NCBI GenBank assembly: GCA_016716665.1
Contig: JADJVH010000001.1
Span: 62,001 to 126,000 of the forward strand
Direction: 5' to 3'
DNA from: Candidatus Opimibacter iunctus
GTDB lineage: Bacteria > Bacteroidota > Bacteroidia > Chitinophagales > Saprospiraceae
Length of the DNA: 64,000 bases
Shown here: positions 32,901 to 41,343 of the stretch, piece by piece
How positions within the stretch are numbered: position 1 is the first letter of the stretch
How the letters are laid out: the number at the start of each line of letters is the position of its first letter
The notes under the pieces: generated by a model
Told to the model about the DNA's origin: nothing
Database searches by the model: none
The model's input: only the letters and a program-made list of their open reading frames with translations
Program-made: the position numbers and the translations under genes

Positions 32901-33813
32901 TGTCTTCACGCTGTAAGATGATGGTTGACTCATTGGCTTCGAGGATCATGTCGATATGATCTTCATCAATGATGACATCACGCTCGAGGATGATCTCGTT
33001 ACGCTCGATGGTTACCACCTCTGCAGTATCCTCATCCACAAAATCTTCTGTCCACTTGCGGAGAATACGTGCTGCCAGCTTACGGCCGATAGCCTTTTTG
33101 AGTGCTGCTTTGCTGACCTTGACTTCTTCAGCCAATTCAAACAAACTGAGGATTTCACGGTCGGAGTCATACCCGATCGCTCTCAATAAAGTAGTCACCG
33201 GAAATTTCTTCTTCCGGTCAATGTATGCGTACATCACATTGTTGATGTCTGTCGCAAACTCCATCCATGCCCCCTTGAAAGGAATGACACGGGCAGAATA
33301 TATTTTTGTTCCGTTGGGGTGGTATGACTGGCTGAAGAAAACACCTGGTGACCTGTGCAACTGGGATACGATGACACGCTCAGCGCCATTGATCACGAAT
33401 GTTCCCTTTGGAGTCATGTAAGGGATGTTTCCTAAGAATACATCCTGCACGATCGTTTCGAAATCGATGTGTTCTTCATCATTACAGGACAACCTGAGTT
33501 TGGCTTTGAGTGGCACACTGTAGGTCAATCCCCGGTGCATACATTCTTCGATCTTGTACCTTGGAGGATCAATAAAATAATCCAGGAATTCAAGGACGAA
33601 GATGCTCCTGGCATCTGAGATGGGGAAATTCTCCTGGAATACTTTATAGAGACCTTCGCTGTTCCTGTTTTCAGGAGTCGTTTCCAACTGGAAAAACTCC
33701 TGGAAGGATTTCAACTGAATCTCCAGGAAGTCCGGGTATTGGGTATTGAGATCAATTTTTCCAAAATTGACCCTTTCTTTTGTGTGCGATTTTACAGCTG
33801 CGTTACCGGCCAT
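29992..33813 (-). CDS. rpoB: DNA-directed RNA polymerase subunit beta
   Basis: 1273 residues, uninterrupted. The rifampicin-pocket region reads [20 protein letters not shown] with [18 protein letters not shown], and the C-terminal part has [13 protein letters not shown] and [20 protein letters not shown]. No known resistance substitution is apparent at the classic Asp/His/Ser sites, as far as I can align by eye (residues DQTNP, THKRR, LG PGG). Known: second largest core subunit, target of rifamycins. Starts after a 191-base gap containing a hairpin. Confidence 0.98.
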   Translation of the reverse strand: [1273 protein letters not shown]

Positions 33814-33876
33814 GGATGGTTACGATTTAAAATGAAAACTCTCTTGAACCAAATTCATGCTGACATAAATAGCTGA

Positions 33877-33903
33877 GCCGGAAGGTGGAATACACCCTCC
33901 GGC
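33877..33903 (-). promoter_or_regulatory. hairpin in the rplL-rpoB gap, possible attenuator or processing site
   Basis: GCCGGA and TCCGGC flank an inner GGTG/CACC pairing with a five-base loop, giving about ten pairs. On the transcribed strand it is not followed by a T-run. In Escherichia coli the same gap holds a partial terminator and an RNase III site; the parallel is by position only. Confidence 0.45.
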
Positions 33904-34004
33904 CGAGCCTTGTATGAATACAATGGAATATCTCAAAGATGCACCTTTAGTTTTGGTGATATCAGTTTAAGATGAAGTAATAAGGGCTTCCCCCTTCGAC
34001 GTGC

Positions 34005-34385
34005 TTATTTAAGCTCCACTTCTGCACCGGCTGCCTCGAGAGCTGCCTTTACAGAATTGGCTTCGTCTTTAGGAGCACCTTGCTTCAGCATTGCAGGAGC
34101 GCCGTCTACCAGGTCTTTAGCTTCTTTGAGGCCAAGTCCTAACAGTGTCTTTACTTCCTTCACTACCTGAAGTTTGTTGCCACCTGCATTCTTCAGGAAG
34201 ATGTCGAATTCTGTCTTTTCAGCAGGAGCTGCTGCTGCACCACCTCCTGCGCTAGGAGCTGCTACTGCTACTGCTGCTGCAGCCGGTTCGATACCGTAAT
34301 CTGATTTCAGGATGCTGGCGAGTTCTGTAACCTCCTTAACGGTAAGGTTTACTAACTGCTCGGCTAATGATTTAACGTCTGCCAT
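34005..34385 (-). CDS. rplL: ribosomal protein bL12 (L7/L12)
   Basis: 126 residues: N-terminal dimerisation helices (MADVKSLAEQLVNLTVKEV), an Ala/Gly-rich hinge and the C-terminal domain with KTEFDIFLKNAGGNKLQVVK and LGLGLKEAKDLVDGAPAMLK. Known: stalk protein that recruits translation factors. 61 bases after rplJ. Confidence 0.97.
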   Translation of the reverse strand: MADVKSLAEQLVNLTVKEVTELASILKSDYGIEPAAAAVAVAAPSAGGGAAAAPAEKTEFDIFLKNAGGNKLQVVKEVKTLLGLGLKEAKDLVDGAPAMLKQGAPKDEANSVKAALEAAGAEVELK

Positions 34386-34446
34386 GTTTTTGTTTTTTTA
34401 AAGTAATTGTCAAAATTGGATTAATATGTTTGAAAACTTGGAAGCC

Positions 34447-34974
34447 TTAGGATGCGCGTTCTTCGAGCGTCTTGACCAGGCCTGCAATCGTACTGCCACC
34501 TGACTTGAGGGCAGAGATAACGTTCTGGGCTGGTGACTGAAGAAGCATAATGATATCTCCAACGAGTTCATTCTTGGATTTGAGCGCGATGAGTGCGTCA
34601 AGGGTTTCATCTCCAAAGAATACATCGCTATCGATGTACGCTGCTTTCAATACAGGCTTGGTGCCATCCTTGCGAAACTCCTTGATGAGTTTTGCAGGCG
34701 CATTAGCTGTATCCGTAAGCATGATTGCTGTTGGTCCTTCAAGTGCTGCGTAGACAGGTGCAAATCCACGCTCTTCACCTAAACTTTCCATGGCTTTGCG
34801 GGCCAGGGTGTTTTTTACTACGGTCATCTCAATCCCCTCCTTAAAACACATTCGCCTGAGTTTGTTGACCTGGGCGACAGTCATCGAAGATGCATCCGTA
34901 AAATATATAAAAGAGCTGTTGTCGAATTTCTCGCGCAACTCTGCTATGACCTGATTTTTTTCTTGTTTGTTCAT
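34447..34974 (-). CDS. rplJ: ribosomal protein uL10
   Basis: 175 residues: KNQVIAELREKFDNSSFIYF, LRRMCFKEGIEMTVVKNTLA and the L12-binding C-terminal helix ending LVKTLEERAS. Known: stalk base that binds 23S rRNA and bL12 dimers; in many bacteria it represses its own operon through its mRNA leader. Confidence 0.96.
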   Translation of the reverse strand: MNKQEKNQVIAELREKFDNSSFIYFTDASSMTVAQVNKLRRMCFKEGIEMTVVKNTLARKAMESLGEERGFAPVYAALEGPTAIMLTDTANAPAKLIKEFRKDGTKPVLKAAYIDSDVFFGDETLDALIALKSKNELVGDIIMLLQSPAQNVISALKSGGSTIAGLVKTLEERAS

Positions 34975-35018
34975 CGTACTATGGTTTTAGATGATCTGCT
35001 CGTTAGGAATGACGTGAT

Positions 35019-35708
35019 TTAAACTACTTTGGGATCTACGTTAATACCAGGACTCATCGTCGATGCTACAGAGATCGTCTTCATATAGATGCCTTTGGCA
35101 CTGCTTGGTTTGAGCTTTTGGATGGTATGGAGTAGTTCCAGTGCATTTTCCTGCAGCTTTTCAGCAGAAAAAGAAACGCGGCCTACAGGGGAATGGATGA
35201 TTCCAAACTTGTCCACACGGAAAGCGATTTTACCAGCCTTTACCTCTTGTACAGCACCGGCAATATCCATTGTTACAGTACCTGATTTAGGATTAGGCAT
35301 CAATCCTCTTGGACCGAGGATCCTACCTACCTTACCTACCTGAGCCATTACTGAAGGCATCGCTACGATGACATCAATACCTGTCCATCCTTCAGAAATC
35401 TTGGTGATGTATTCATCCAATCCTGCAAAATCAGCACCGGCACCTAGGGCCTCCTGAACTTTGTCAGGTGTACAGAGTACAAGGACTTTTTTTGTCTTAC
35501 CAGTACCGTGAGGGAGACTTACGGTTCCGCGTATAGCCTGATCGGCTTTTCTTGGATCAACTCCAAGGCGGATATGGAGGTCTACAGAAGAATCAAACTT
35601 GGTCAGATTGACTTCCTTGACCAGCTTCATGGCCTCCTGGAGGTCATAAAGTTTGGTGCTATCTACCTTCTTGGAAGCGATAGCCATTTTTTTGCTAAGC
35701 TTAGCCAT
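35019..35708 (-). CDS. rplA: ribosomal protein uL1
   Basis: 229 residues: KFDSSVDLHIRLGVDPRKAD, VSLPHGTGKTKKVLVLC and the signature VGRILGPRGLMPNPKSGTVT. Known: forms the L1 stalk near the E site and can repress translation of its own mRNA. It starts 118 bases after the rplK stop. Confidence 0.97.
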   Translation of the reverse strand: MAKLSKKMAIASKKVDSTKLYDLQEAMKLVKEVNLTKFDSSVDLHIRLGVDPRKADQAIRGTVSLPHGTGKTKKVLVLCTPDKVQEALGAGADFAGLDEYITKISEGWTGIDVIVAMPSVMAQVGKVGRILGPRGLMPNPKSGTVTMDIAGAVQEVKAGKIAFRVDKFGIIHSPVGRVSFSAEKLQENALELLHTIQKLKPSSAKGIYMKTISVASTMSPGINVDPKVV

Positions 35709-35826
35709 TCAAAATTGTTTTAAAGGTTTTGGCGCAACCCACCCATAGGCGGAGTTACTCCCTTTTGAATTAATTACTTCATATAGTGACATTCCCAACT
35801 TTCTGGGAATGCATCATATCTGTTCC

Positions 35827-36282
35827 TTAGACCTTAACAGTAATCCCTTCAGGAGGGGTCCCTGTTACGGTCAAACCCATACTTCTTGCGGTTCCCGCTA
35901 CCATACTGATAGCAGAGGTCAGGTTGAAAGCATTGAGGTCAGCCATTTTATCCTGGGCGATAACTGTCACCTGATCCCAGGTTACAGATCCGACTTTTTT
36001 ACGGTTTGGCTCGGCAGAACCGGATTTGACCTTTGAAGCCTCGAGCAACTGCACTGCTGCAGGTACTGTCTTGAGTTCAAATTCAAAGGATTTGTCCTTA
36101 TAAACCGTAATGATTACCGGTACAAGTTTGCCGGGTGTATCCTGGGTGCGCGCGTTGAAACGTTTGCAAAACTCCATGATGTTGACACCCTTGGAACCTA
36201 ATGCAGGACCGACTGGAGGAGCAGGATTAGCGGCTCCGCCTTTGACTTGCAATTTGATGAATGTTTCTATTTCCTTTGCCAT
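35827..36282 (-). CDS. rplK: ribosomal protein uL11
   Basis: 151 residues: IKLQVKGGAANPAPPVGPAL, GSKGVNIMEFCKRFNARTQ, and the C-terminal RNA-binding part with GTARSMGLTVTGTPPEG. Known: part of the GTPase-associated centre and needed for the RelA stringent signal. Confidence 0.97.
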   Translation of the reverse strand: MAKEIETFIKLQVKGGAANPAPPVGPALGSKGVNIMEFCKRFNARTQDTPGKLVPVIITVYKDKSFEFELKTVPAAVQLLEASKVKSGSAEPNRKKVGSVTWDQVTVIAQDKMADLNAFNLTSAISMVAGTARSMGLTVTGTPPEGITVKV

Positions 36283-36319
36283 AATTGACTTCAGATCTTA
36301 TTATCTAATTAACTGATGA

Positions 36320-36868
36320 TCAAGAAGTTTTCTCAACCTGCATAAAGTTGAGTTCCACTTCTGTTCCCCTGCCGAAAATCTTTACGATTACCTTTAGTTT
36401 CTTCTTTTCTTCGTTTATCTCCTTGATGTCCCCAACAAAATCCTTGAAAGGTCCATCAATGATCTTGACCATTTCTCCTTCGATAAATGGCTCTACCATC
36501 GACTCCACAAGCCCTTGTGAATCATCCACTTTACCAAGCATCCGGTTAGCCTCACTTTCCTGCATAGGAATCGGAGACTGGCGGCCCAGGAAATGGATCA
36601 CATTTGGCATATTGGCAATACCCTGAACAATCTCCGCAGAGAATCGTTGTGGGTCAGCCTCAAGTAAAATATAACCGGGAAGGATATTGCGATCAAGGAT
36701 CACCTTTTTCCCGTTCCGGATCTTATACACTTTCTCCGAAGGCACAAGCACCTGGGTGACGACGTCATCCCAGCCTGCTCTTTTGATTTCCAGCTCGATG
36801 CGCTCTTTAATCTTGCGCTCTTTACCGGAGATCACACGTAAGGAATACCACTTTTTGCCTTCAGACAT
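36320..36868 (-). CDS. nusG: transcription termination/antitermination factor NusG
   Basis: 182 residues: NGN domain start KWYSLRVISGKERKIKERIE, then VPSEKVYKIRNGKKVILDRN and LPGYILLEADP, with a KOW domain at VKIIDGPFKDFVGDIKEIN. Known: binds RNA polymerase and links it to Rho or the ribosome. 10 bases after secE. Confidence 0.96.
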   Translation of the reverse strand: MSEGKKWYSLRVISGKERKIKERIELEIKRAGWDDVVTQVLVPSEKVYKIRNGKKVILDRNILPGYILLEADPQRFSAEIVQGIANMPNVIHFLGRQSPIPMQESEANRMLGKVDDSQGLVESMVEPFIEGEMVKIIDGPFKDFVGDIKEINEEKKKLKVIVKIFGRGTEVELNFMQVEKTS

Positions 36869-36878
36869 TTGTGCTGAA

Positions 36879-37067
36879 TTATATATTATAAAGTAGCTCT
36901 GTCAATTGCTTGCTGACCGCATCCATCAGGAGGACGATCACGGCAATAATCAATGAACCCACCAATACAACCTTTGTACTGCTCAATAAGTTAGCCCAGG
37001 TAGGCCAGGTTACCTTGTTGACCAGTTCGTTGTAACTCTCGATGAGATATAGTTTTATCTGTTCCAT
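36879..37067 (-). CDS. secE: preprotein translocase subunit SecE
   Basis: 62 residues with one helix (VVLVGSLIIAVIVLLMDAVS) preceded by the conserved NELVNKVTWPTWANLLSSTK. Known: essential SecYEG subunit. Lies between tRNA-Trp and nusG, as usual for this phylum. Confidence 0.95.
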   Translation of the reverse strand: MEQIKLYLIESYNELVNKVTWPTWANLLSSTKVVLVGSLIIAVIVLLMDAVSKQLTELLYNI

Positions 37068-37130
37068 CGTCTTTTATTGCTTCTTCTAGTTCCGCTCAAT
37101 TCCATATTCAGCGGTCAATCTCTTAATTAG

Positions 37131-37203
<73 letters not shown>

Positions 37204-37343
37204 AAACGCATTTACCCCCGTGCTAGCCGCTAATGGATATCAGCGGGGCATAAACCATAATATATTTAAAAGATTCCGGCAGGAAATTTCCCTTTGGCCA
37301 TTTGCCTGCCGGAATATTAATCAGTATTCAGTAATCAACTGTA

Positions 37344-38540
37344 TTAGTCAAGGATTTCAGTCACTTGACCTGCACCTACGGTCCGGCCACCTTCGCGGAT
37401 AGCGAAGCGAAGACCTTTCTCCATAGCGATGGTATTGATGAGGGTCACTTCAAGGGCAACGTTGTCGCCTGGCATAACCATTTCAACACCTTCCGGTAAC
37501 TTGCAATCTCCGGTAACGTCAGTTGTACGGAAGTAGAACTGTGGACGGTAACCGTTGAAGAACGGTGTATGACGACCACCTTCATCTTTACCCAGTACGT
37601 ATACCTCACACTTGAATTTCTTGTGTGGTTTTACGGAATCCGGCTTACAGATAACCATACCACGGTGGATCTGGTCCTTTTCAATACCTCTGAGGAGCAG
37701 ACCAGCGTTATCACCAGCTTCTCCTCTGTCAAGGATCTTACGGAACATTTCAACCCCGGTCACTGTAGATGTCAAAGGCTTTTCACCTTCTTTCATCATA
37801 CCAATGATCTGTACTGTATCACCTGTGTTGATCACACCACGCTCGATACGACCAGTAGCAACTGTACCACGACCTGTGATCGAGAATACATCTTCTACCG
37901 GCATAAGGAATGGCTTGTCGATTTCACGTACAGGATTAGGAATCTGGCTGTCCACCGCATCCATCAGCTCCTTGATAGAAGCAACGCCATTGGCTTCGCC
38001 TTCGAGAGCCTTCAATGCAGAACCCTTGATGATCGCAGAGTGATTACCATCAAAACCATATTGCTCCAGAAGTTCGCGAACTTCCATTTCAACGAGCTCA
38101 AGCATTTCAGGGTCATCCACCAGGTCAACTTTATTCATGAAGACCACAATTTTAGGAACCCCTACCTGGCGCGCAAGCAGGATGTGCTCACGGGTTTGTG
38201 GCATAGGTCCGTCAGTAGCAGCCACCACTAGGATAGCACCGTCCATCTGAGCAGCACCTGTAACCATGTTTTTTACATAGTCAGCGTGACCCGGGCAGTC
38301 AACGTGAGCATAGTGACGTGCGACGGTCTCATATTCTACGTGAGCTGTGTTGATCGTGATACCTCTTTCTTTTTCTTCAGGCGCAGCATCAATAGAATCA
38401 TAGGAGGCTTTTTTAGCCAATCCCATATCCGAAAGTACTGAGGTAATCGCCGCTGTAAGGGTCGTCTTCCCGTGATCTACGTGACCAATCGTACCGATGT
38501 TTACGTGAGGCTTGGTCCGCTGAAAGGTTTCTTTTGCCAT
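37344..38540 (-). CDS. tuf: elongation factor Tu
   Basis: 398 residues: GHVDHGKTTLTAAI (P loop), DCPGHADYVKNM, NKVDLVDD, and domain 2 with DVFSITGRGTVATGRIERG. Known: delivers aminoacyl-tRNA to the ribosome. Flanked by tRNA genes on both sides and presumably transcribed with them. Confidence 0.98.
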   Translation of the reverse strand: MAKETFQRTKPHVNIGTIGHVDHGKTTLTAAITSVLSDMGLAKKASYDSIDAAPEEKERGITINTAHVEYETVARHYAHVDCPGHADYVKNMVTGAAQMDGAILVVAATDGPMPQTREHILLARQVGVPKIVVFMNKVDLVDDPEMLELVEMEVRELLEQYGFDGNHSAIIKGSALKALEGEANGVASIKELMDAVDSQIPNPVREIDKPFLMPVEDVFSITGRGTVATGRIERGVINTGDTVQIIGMMKEGEKPLTSTVTGVEMFRKILDRGEAGDNAGLLLRGIEKDQIHRGMVICKPDSVKPHKKFKCEVYVLGKDEGGRHTPFFNGYRPQFYFRTTDVTGDCKLPEGVEMVMPGDNVALEVTLINTIAMEKGLRFAIREGGRTVGAGQVTEILD

Positions 38541-38620
38541 TGATGTTGTTTTTAAAAGCTATTAATTAACGAAATACTGATTTCTGATTCTACTATGTTT
38601 ATTGCATTGATAAGCGTCTG

Positions 38621-38692
<72 letters not shown>

Positions 38693-38724
38693 TGGTACCA
38701 CAACCTTCGTCGCAGTATTAAGTG

Positions 38725-38797
38725 AGCGGGCGATGAGACTCGAACCCACGACCCTCAGCTTGGAAGGCTGATGCTCTACCAACTGAGCTACGCCCGC
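38725..38797 (-). tRNA. tRNA-Gly (TCC)
   Basis: Acceptor GCGGGCG/CGCCCGC, anticodon stem TCAGC/GCTGA with loop CTTCCAA (TCC), T loop TTCGAGT. Confidence 0.94.
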
Positions 38798-38894
38798 ACA
38801 TTCAATTCTTTCAAATCTCACCCTCCTTTAAACTCCAAAGGGTCATTTTCAGCCGTCCGGCAAACAGTTACGTCTGCAGGATTGCTGCTCATTG

Positions 38895-38977
38895 TGGGGG
38901 TGATAGGACTCGAACCTATTCAGTCAGAGACACCAGATTTACAGTCTGGCCCGGCTCTCCAACTCCGGCGCACCCCC
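38895..38977 (-). tRNA. tRNA-Tyr (GTA)
   Basis: Long variable arm, acceptor GGGGGTG/CACCCCC, anticodon stem CCAGA/TCTGG with loop CTGTAAA (GTA). Class II tRNA as expected. Confidence 0.94.
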
Positions 38978-39017
38978 CTGTCAAATTAACTTTCGTCACC
39001 CCGTCTGAGGTCAGTTG

Positions 39018-39090
39018 AGCCAGTAGAGGGACTCGAACCCCCGACCAGCTGATTACAAATCAGCTGCTCTACCAACTGAGCTACACTGGC
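39018..39090 (-). tRNA. tRNA-Thr (TGT)
   Basis: Acceptor GCCAGTG/TACTGGC (one G-T pair), anticodon stem GCTGA/TCAGC with loop TTTGTAA (TGT), T loop TTCGAGT. First gene of the tRNA-tuf run. Confidence 0.94.
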
Positions 39091-39373
39091 CTATGAAAAA
39101 GTCTTCCAACCCTGCCGGAATTATCCCCCAGAGCTTTCCTGATCTTTCAGCGTCAACGATTACATGAATCCCCAAAAAAGACACGGGGAGTAGCGAAAGT
39201 TACCTTCACGTTTCAAAATGGATATTTTCACCCCTTTGATTAAAGACCAAATAACACTTGTTATCGGCCTGTATATCAATGGGTTATATATACTTTTACA
39301 GGGCTTTCCCCGAAAGCGAATGCAAAGATATAACTATTCTAAGATTTTAATATGATTGGACGCCAATAATTTT
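39091..39373. other. leader region between hpf and the tRNA-tuf run
   Basis: 283 bases without a gene. It contains the minus-strand -7 box at 39323-39330 and otherwise nothing recognisable. If that box is used, the transcript has a leader of about 220 bases before tRNA-Thr. Confidence 0.5.
39323..39330 (-). promoter_or_regulatory. candidate -7 box (TATCTTTG) for the tRNA-tuf-secE run
   Basis: CAAAGATA on the plus strand, so TATCTTTG on the minus strand, with A/T-rich flanks typical of strong Bacteroidota promoters. The -33 TTG is not obvious. Confidence 0.45.
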
Positions 39374-39700
39374 CTATGCAGGGGAAGTCTTGGCTCCTTG
39401 GGTTTTGTCCTGGACCCGCTCTTTATGCTTATTGAGCTGTCTTTTCATGTTGTCAACAGCAGCATCCGTAGCAGCCTCAAAGGTCTTACTGGTTTCCTTT
39501 GCCACCAGGGTATCCCCGGGCACCATCAACTTTATTTCAACGATTTTATCCCGGACCTGACCAGAATTTTCCAGTTTGAGAAATACCTGGGCATCTGTAA
39601 TCCTGTCAAAAAACTGGCTGAGTTTTGAAGATTTCTTCTCGATGTAGTCAATCAGTTTCTGATCAGCGTCAAAATGTACGGCCGTTAAATTAATCTTCAT
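39374..39700 (-). CDS. hpf: ribosome hibernation promoting factor (short form)
   Basis: 108 residues: MKINLTAVHFDADQKLIDYI, KLSQFFDRITDAQVFLKLEN and KTFEAATDAAVDNMKRQLNK, the HPF/RaiA S30AE domain. There is no long-form C-terminal domain. Known: stabilises idle ribosomes in stationary phase. Lies between the Xer recombinase and the tRNA run, a common order in the phylum. Confidence 0.92.
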   Translation of the reverse strand: MKINLTAVHFDADQKLIDYIEKKSSKLSQFFDRITDAQVFLKLENSGQVRDKIVEIKLMVPGDTLVAKETSKTFEAATDAAVDNMKRQLNKHKERVQDKTQGAKTSPA

Positions 39701-39746
39701 GTCTAGTGTTTTTATACGTTAAGTACATTAATTGATTATCAAATAT

Positions 39747-40667
39747 TTACTTGATCAGCCTGGAGGATGGATGCGCCTGTCGGTACACCTCCTTTATCCT
39801 GGCTATAGAATTGTGCGTATACACCTGGGTGGCAGCCAGGCTCGAGTGTCCCAGGATCTCCTTGACAGCATTCAACTCTGCCCCATGATCCATCAGATGC
39901 GTTGCCATGCTATGCCTCAATACGTGGGGACTCTTTTTATCAGCGGTGGTGACTGCCCCCAGCATCGCCACTACCCTATTATAAACGAACTTAGGGTAAC
40001 ATGGTTTTCCTGCATCTGTGAGAATTACATATCCAGCCTTTTCTGTCCAATCCGATTCCCCCTCTTCCATCGTCCTGAGTAGGTTTAAAAGGGTTAATAC
40101 CTCCTTATTGACCGGAACCTGCCTGTGCTTCTTCCCTTTTCCCAGTATCCTGAGCATACCCCGGGATGAATCGACATCGACCCACCTGAGCCCAATCAAC
40201 TCACTCCTCCGAAGCCCTGAACCATATAACAGGGCAATCATGGCCTGATCACGCAGCCCATTATAGGTGATTACTTCCCGTAATGCTGTAAGAGAACCCC
40301 ACAATTGCTGAATGACTTTCTCCGGAAGAGCCTTTGGTAATCGTTCAGGTACTTTTGGCAAATGAACCTTTTGAAGGGGATTATGGGTGATCCATTCTTT
40401 TCGCCTCATCCAGGTATAGAGATGGGTTAGTGCAGATAATTTTCGCCTTATCGAGACCGTCTGGATTTTCTGGCCCAGGAGAGATACTACCCAACTCCGG
40501 ATATGCTGATGAGATATATTCTTTAGCTCAGTTTCACTGTATTGAAGGTTGCAGTAATCGGCAAACTGCCTGATGTCACTGAGATAACCCTCAGTGGTAT
40601 GAACTGAATATCTCTTTTCGAATTTCAGGTAATCCCCAAACCCCGTCAACAATACTTCCTGATTCAA
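39747..40667 (-). CDS. xerC: tyrosine recombinase, XerC/XerD type
   Basis: 306 residues. N-terminal SAM-like core-binding domain (HTTEGYLSDIRQFADYC), then the catalytic set: R153 in GSGLRRSEL, Lys near GKGKKHRQVP, H248 and R251 in HVLRHSMATHL, H274 in LGHSSL and nucleophile Y283 in QVYTH. Known: XerC/D resolve chromosome dimers at dif. XerC is chosen from the position next to hpf; XerD cannot be excluded. No integrase-like N-terminal arm and no element boundaries, so it is a housekeeping copy. Confidence 0.85.
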   Translation of the reverse strand: MNQEVLLTGFGDYLKFEKRYSVHTTEGYLSDIRQFADYCNLQYSETELKNISHQHIRSWVVSLLGQKIQTVSIRRKLSALTHLYTWMRRKEWITHNPLQKVHLPKVPERLPKALPEKVIQQLWGSLTALREVITYNGLRDQAMIALLYGSGLRRSELIGLRWVDVDSSRGMLRILGKGKKHRQVPVNKEVLTLLNLLRTMEEGESDWTEKAGYVILTDAGKPCYPKFVYNRVVAMLGAVTTADKKSPHVLRHSMATHLMDHGAELNAVKEILGHSSLAATQVYTHNSIARIKEVYRQAHPSSRLIK

Positions 40668-40788
40668 ACGCTGGACTTAAATATGTTCTAATGTGTTTCT
40701 ATCATGAAATGTACCAACTTTCACGATCAAAATCAAGTAAAAAACGCTTGCAGGGCCAAAAAAAGTGTTTTTTTCTTCCCCCGCCAAT

Positions 40789-40821
40789 AAAAAAAGCCAC
40801 CCGTATCCGGGTGGCTTTTTT
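40789..40821. terminator. terminator between xerC and the SusC/SusD locus
   Basis: Hairpin GCCACCCG-tatc-CGGGTGGC with seven A before and six T after; it would end the minus-strand lipoprotein/SusD transcript and can work in both directions. Confidence 0.85.
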
Positions 40822-40842
40822 GTAATTCAGATGATTTCTATA

Positions 40843-41322
40843 TCAATGCTCATCTTCAAGGAATCCTGTACGACGGTATCCGGCAACTTCATAAATTGTC
40901 CCCGGATCATCGGTGAACTCAATCTTGAAATAGATACTGTCTGTTACATTGCCTCCTGTAGTGGTGGCTGCTCCTGGAAGTATCTTTCCATCAGTAATGT
41001 TCACCTTGATGTCATATGCGATATTCTGGAGATCAGTACCTCCAAAAGTTTTCGCATCAAGATTAAGTGGTGATTTCACCTTATAATCCCACTGGTTGCC
41101 ATTGTCCGTGATCAGAAACTCATTCGCCACATTAGCAGCAGTATTAGAGGTGGTGATCAATGAAGAACCTCCACCGACATCACCGGCAACGTTAAAGGTT
41201 GTAAACCACTCACCGGCTACGGCCTGGGTAGCAGTACCCCCTGGATCCGGATCATCTCCGAGATCACAAGACATCAAACCGATGGTGAGGAATGCAACTA
41301 GTATCAATAATTTATTTTTCAT
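40843..41322 (-). CDS. lipid-binding-domain lipoprotein (PF12888-like) of SusC/D locus
   Basis: 159 residues with lipoprotein signal MKNKLLILVAFLTIGLMSC (Cys19). The mature part has the order GEWFTTFNVAGDVGG, TSNTAANVANEFLITDNG and the ending YEVAGYRRTGFLEDE that I associate with the putative lipid-binding/hydrolase family often placed last in SusC/D-type loci. Surface location is likely. Function unknown. Last gene of the locus, before a strong terminator. Confidence 0.65.
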   Translation of the reverse strand: MKNKLLILVAFLTIGLMSCDLGDDPDPGGTATQAVAGEWFTTFNVAGDVGGGSSLITTSNTAANVANEFLITDNGNQWDYKVKSPLNLDAKTFGGTDLQNIAYDIKVNITDGKILPGAATTTGGNVTDSIYFKIEFTDDPGTIYEVAGYRRTGFLEDEH

Positions 41323-41343
41323 GTGTCAATGTTTTTGGATGAA

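Noticed and set aside
34021..34385. Ala-rich low-complexity stretch as a repeat
   Set aside because: It is the normal flexible hinge of ribosomal protein bL12.
37569..38231. 220-codon plus-strand frame opposite tuf
   Set aside because: Antisense shadow of a strongly codon-biased gene; EF-Tu is certain.
38771..38989. Plus-strand open frame of 72 codons
   Set aside because: It runs over tRNA-Gly and tRNA-Tyr on the other strand; the protein sequence is just the complement of tRNA genes.
39747..40667. Integrase of a mobile element next to the tRNA cluster
   Set aside because: The protein is a plain Xer type next to hpf, and there are no att repeats, cargo or foreign-looking genes around it.
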